From Legionella steelei (GTDB lineage: Bacteria; Pseudomonadota; Gammaproteobacteria; Legionellales; Legionellaceae): a stretch of DNA of 64,000 nucleotides. The stretch lies in contig NZ_LNYY01000019.1 in assembly GCF_001468005.1 (NCBI RefSeq), positions 82,677 through 146,676 of the forward strand, read 5' to 3'. Made by a program: the position numbers and the translations under genes. Positions 62,401-64,000 of this stretch are shown in pieces. Numbering within the stretch: position 1 is the first letter of the stretch; each line of letters opens with the position of its first letter. The notes below the pieces were generated by a model. It was not told the origin of the DNA. It did no database searches and was given only the letters and a program-made list of their open reading frames with translations.

Positions 62401-62912
62401 TGGCAACTCTAGAAACCGCCATTGAAAAAATGGATAAAGAAACCCGCTCGCGCTTGGAAAGTACTTTTGACGAGGTTAATACTTCATTTAAGGCACTTTT
62501 TCCGCGTTTGTTTGGTGGTGGGAGAGCGCAGCTCGAATTGACTTGTGATAATCTATTAGAAGCTGGTATTGTAGTAATGGCACAACCTCCTGGAAAACGA
62601 AACAGTACAATTCATTTGTTATCCGGAGGGGAGAAGGCAATGACTGCAGTAGCATTAGTTTTTGCTATTTTTCAGTTAAATCCTTCACCGTTTTGTATGT
62701 TAGATGAAGTGGATGCACCTTTAGATGATGTAAATGTGGGGCGTTTTTGCGCTTTGGTGAAAGAGATGTCACAATTCGTACAATTTCTCTTTATTACACA
62801 TAATAAAGTTACAATGGAATTAGCAGATCATTTGATTGGGGTAACCATGCGAGAACCTGGAGTGTCTCGTTTGGTTGCAGTTGATGTAACACAAGCTTTG
62901 GCTATGGAGTAG
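59418..62912 (+). CDS. smc: chromosome segregation SMC protein
   Basis: A 1164-aa condensin ATPase. The N-terminal head has MHLKQLKLAGFKSFVDPTVV, Walker A GPNGCGKSNIIDAVRW and GTGAGARGYSIIGQG; two long coiled coils (about residues 165-500 and 665-1000) flank the hinge (about 510-650, PRLMDILQVETKWQSACERVL); the C-terminal head has signature LLSGGEKAMTAVALVFA and Walker B PFCMLDEVDAPLDD. It organises chromosome arms with ScpAB. The ATG at 59418 is chosen because the family starts there. Confidence 0.96.
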   Translation: MHLKQLKLAGFKSFVDPTVVHFPSQLVAVVGPNGCGKSNIIDAVRWVMGESSARNLRGESMADVIFNGSSNRKSVGQASVELVFDNSLGRLTGPFASYGEIAVKRVVTRDGDSSYYLNGSRCRRKDITDIFLGTGAGARGYSIIGQGTISQLIEAKPEDLRVHLEEAAGVSKYKERRRETLQRIDHTRENLTRVADIREELDKQLQRLERQSKAAERYLILKDEEQLCRAEILALKWHDFIVQQEVKQRQIQELAVSYEQQQSALTKANKERVALNETQHDVDEQTQQIQASFYQLGTEIARLEETIQQQTREKRRLEQDQQQMQADWQVAEEQLKHDKEELLHCQQNAHELGQQLEQLNARFKELEADWQDMQTQQAEMDLRWQEVQMHAGNLKREFQVTEVNAQHLEEKYQQTLLRLEKLQLEQETISVADFQQLQSNLEQQRIKLIDDQEFDALQLQQSQENTEQLRTKLQDIEQQLHGLQDDFHHANSEYAALIAAQRAARQGMQSSKNTIKEWSEKPRLMDILQVETKWQSACERVLNEALHAYVLETFEELWPQRAICERQGESIVTLRTIDLKPTPHPRLIDKIKGTIPANVYPLEHIYTAEHFDEALSWLAELAEHESIITPDGFWLGRGWVKFVTPETQDELGLLARQQKIAELAAVVQELQEKIDVLRIERDDTHQQLQKSLKDIELHQLNVNASNEALRTNSVALTANEQAMLQAEKQATALAFECDELKLILEETAAEQCTIKEKLQSLEEQYQVSEQQQEQCLQEKQNWVQTSAAKNKQLEESRGALHQGEREYDREKNKIQQLNERIEREQERLNVLQERLENIAMLCLQTASPGEELKEQLALQLQKHGEIELQLTLSREQLSQLRMQLEDCEKNILNCDFEVKRIQEQISTTRMEEQALAVRASSVQESLDESNLQAQAVLEQIPADVTQAMREDELIALSEKIKRLGAINLAAIEEFTTEQQRKVYLDEQYDDLNQALATLETAIEKMDKETRSRLESTFDEVNTSFKALFPRLFGGGRAQLELTCDNLLEAGIVVMAQPPGKRNSTIHLLSGGEKAMTAVALVFAIFQLNPSPFCMLDEVDAPLDDVNVGRFCALVKEMSQFVQFLFITHNKVTMELADHLIGVTMREPGVSRLVAVDVTQALAME

Positions 62913-63722
62913 ATGATGCAGGCAAATTGGAGCTTAATTCTTAATGTCCTGTTGTTAATTGGGGTTATTGTAGCAATTGGGCGCTTAATGAAAGCTCGAA
63001 GACAGAGCTTAAATCCAGAACGTTATCAACCTAACCTGGGAACACCAGTAAAAAGTGCAGATAACACACAGAATTATAATGATGACATTATTGCCGTCCG
63101 CAAAATTAATGCTACGGACCCCAATAATGAAATGGAAGCTGATGAGGAAGTGCAATTACTTAAAACGAATACTGTAAAACCTTCACAACCACGTTTGATG
63201 CCTTTGGACGATGAAGCGCAAATCGAGTTAAAGGTTGAGCCCAAACCAGCACCAAAGGTGGAGGTCGAACCTTCAACAAAAACAGATACTCCAACTACTT
63301 TAATGATGTTTTTACTTGCAAAAGAAAACCGACAATTTGCAGGATATGAGCTATTACAAACTGTTTTGGCGGCTGGTTTACGTTTTGGTGAAGGGAGTTT
63401 ATTCCACCGCCACCAATATCCTAACGGCCAAGGTCCGGTTTTATGCAGTTTAGCAGCGGCAACTGCCACTGGAGTTTTTGATTTACAAAATATTGGTGCT
63501 TTTAGTGTACGAGGCCTTTGTTTGTACATGCATTCTTCTAAAAATCCCGGTATTGATATAGAGCGGTTTGCTGTCATGTTGGAAACCGCGCGACAATTAA
63601 GTGAGGGGCTAGATGCTCATTTGCTTGATGATCAGCGTAAGCCATTAACAGAAGAACGTATTGCTCGTTTTCACCGTCTTTTGCAAATTAATCAGTCTCA
63701 TTTTGAGTCTGCTGCCGTATGA
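62913..63722 (+). CDS. zipA: cell division protein ZipA
   Basis: A 269-aa FtsZ tether: N-terminal membrane helix (about residues 6-24), basic then acidic linker rich in Pro/Glu/Lys (about 28-125), and a C-terminal FtsZ-binding domain with TLMMFLLAKENRQFAGYELLQTVLAAGLRFGEGSLFHRHQ and SVRGLCLYMHSSKNPGIDIERFAVMLETARQLSEGLDAHLLDD. It follows smc with no gap (TAG then ATGATG), the same pairing as in other Legionella and Coxiella. Confidence 0.94.
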   Translation: MMQANWSLILNVLLLIGVIVAIGRLMKARRQSLNPERYQPNLGTPVKSADNTQNYNDDIIAVRKINATDPNNEMEADEEVQLLKTNTVKPSQPRLMPLDDEAQIELKVEPKPAPKVEVEPSTKTDTPTTLMMFLLAKENRQFAGYELLQTVLAAGLRFGEGSLFHRHQYPNGQGPVLCSLAAATATGVFDLQNIGAFSVRGLCLYMHSSKNPGIDIERFAVMLETARQLSEGLDAHLLDDQRKPLTEERIARFHRLLQINQSHFESAAV

Positions 63723-63791
63723 ATATTGCTGTTATCCCTCGCTACGCTCGGGATGACGATGAACACTGCTGTACTATGCTACAGCAGGTAG

Positions 63792-63811
63792 GCTGGGCTG
63801 TTAAGCCCAGC
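63792..63811. repeat. GCTGGGC/GCCCAGC palindrome after zipA
   Basis: GCTGGGC-TGTTAA-GCCCAGC, identical in arms and loop to the copy at 59174. Just before it, ATCCC-TCGCTACGCTC-GGGATGACG (63734-63757) is another hairpin. The 71-codon ORF through this gap looks spurious. Confidence 0.65.
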
Positions 63812-63944
63812 ATTGTTGAGTTAATTCTTTCCTCTGTCCATCATGAAACCCCTACTGTAAGCTCACTTAACAAGTGTTTATCCATTGGTCTTAAAGAAAG
63901 AAATATATTAGCATTGTTACATACTGGGGCTTAGCAGTGTATAG

Positions 63945-64000
63945 ACCGGGGACATCCCTGACATATGTTCGGGGACATAGTTGACACTTTACAATGGCAT
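63945..64000. mobile_element. possible end of an IS481-type element
   Basis: The window ends with GGGGACATCCCTGACATATG followed by TTCGGGGACATAGTTGACAC. Tandem GGGGACAT blocks with TTGACA look like the terminal inverted repeat of IS481/ISL-type insertion sequences as I know them. Its transposase would lie beyond 64000, so the call cannot be confirmed here. Confidence 0.45.

Noticed and set aside
63719-63934. 71-codon ORF after zipA
   Set aside because: Runs through two palindromic repeats and shows no protein-like conservation signal.

Overview
The window reads as chromosomal DNA of a Legionella species other than a close L. pneumophila relative. It is AT-rich and gamma-proteobacterial in gene content. 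The decisive evidence is an almost complete Dot/Icm type IVB secretion region II in the order known from Legionella (icmT-S-R-Q-P-O-N-M-L-K-E-G-C-D-J-B), together with the Legionella cytochrome oxidase assembly / rimK / Entner-Doudoroff / glucoamylase neighbourhood and several effector-type genes.

Layout. (1) 1-4035: end of a cytochrome c oxidase biogenesis operon (DUF2909 protein, surf1, a small thioredoxin-like membrane protein, ctaA, ctaB, sco). (2) 4036-5390: a palindromic intergenic element and rimK. (3) 5390-9491: an accessory island with an intact 14-TM drug exporter and the wreck of a small-molecule biosynthesis cluster: a TauD-type dioxygenase, a PaaK-type AMP-forming ligase and a class V aminotransferase, all broken. 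(4) 9557-11647: a P-loop protein with a glutamate-rich C-terminus typical of Dot/Icm substrates, and a small HTH regulator. (5) 12039-20832: glucose catabolism by the Entner-Doudoroff route (zwf, pgl, edd, glk, eda), a sugar porter and a secreted GH15 glucoamylase. (6) 21028-28968: envelope and stress genes (RsiV-like protein, GST, solute-binding protein, RND pump with its adaptor, hemH, cold-shock protein).

(7) 29220-46990: the Dot/Icm cluster. Three hairpin/T-tract terminators (after icmR, icmO and icmD) divide it into icmT-S-R, icmQ-P-O, icmN-to-D and icmJ-B. The DotG/IcmE gene carries ten nearly identical 30-bp tandem units, and the icmR-position gene is a fast-evolving FIR-type chaperone gene with a CpxR-like box in front. 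The cluster stops after icmB; tphA, icmF and icmH are not here.

(8) 47121-55725: regulation and stress (GGDEF cyclase, OmpR/EnvZ-type two-component system with a Spy/CpxP-like periplasmic protein, cupin, OxyR divergent from ahpC-ahpD, NTF2-like protein, PspC, dicarboxylate symporter). (9) 55842-58251: effector-type genes: a collapsed ankyrin paralogue, an intact ankyrin protein and an HDAC-fold protein resembling the chromatin-targeting effector LphD. (10) 58375-64000: a class B-type acid phosphatase, smc, zipA and what looks like the tip of an IS481-type element. Several families of dispersed palindromic repeats sit in the intergenic gaps. No rRNA, tRNA or CRISPR array was recognised.
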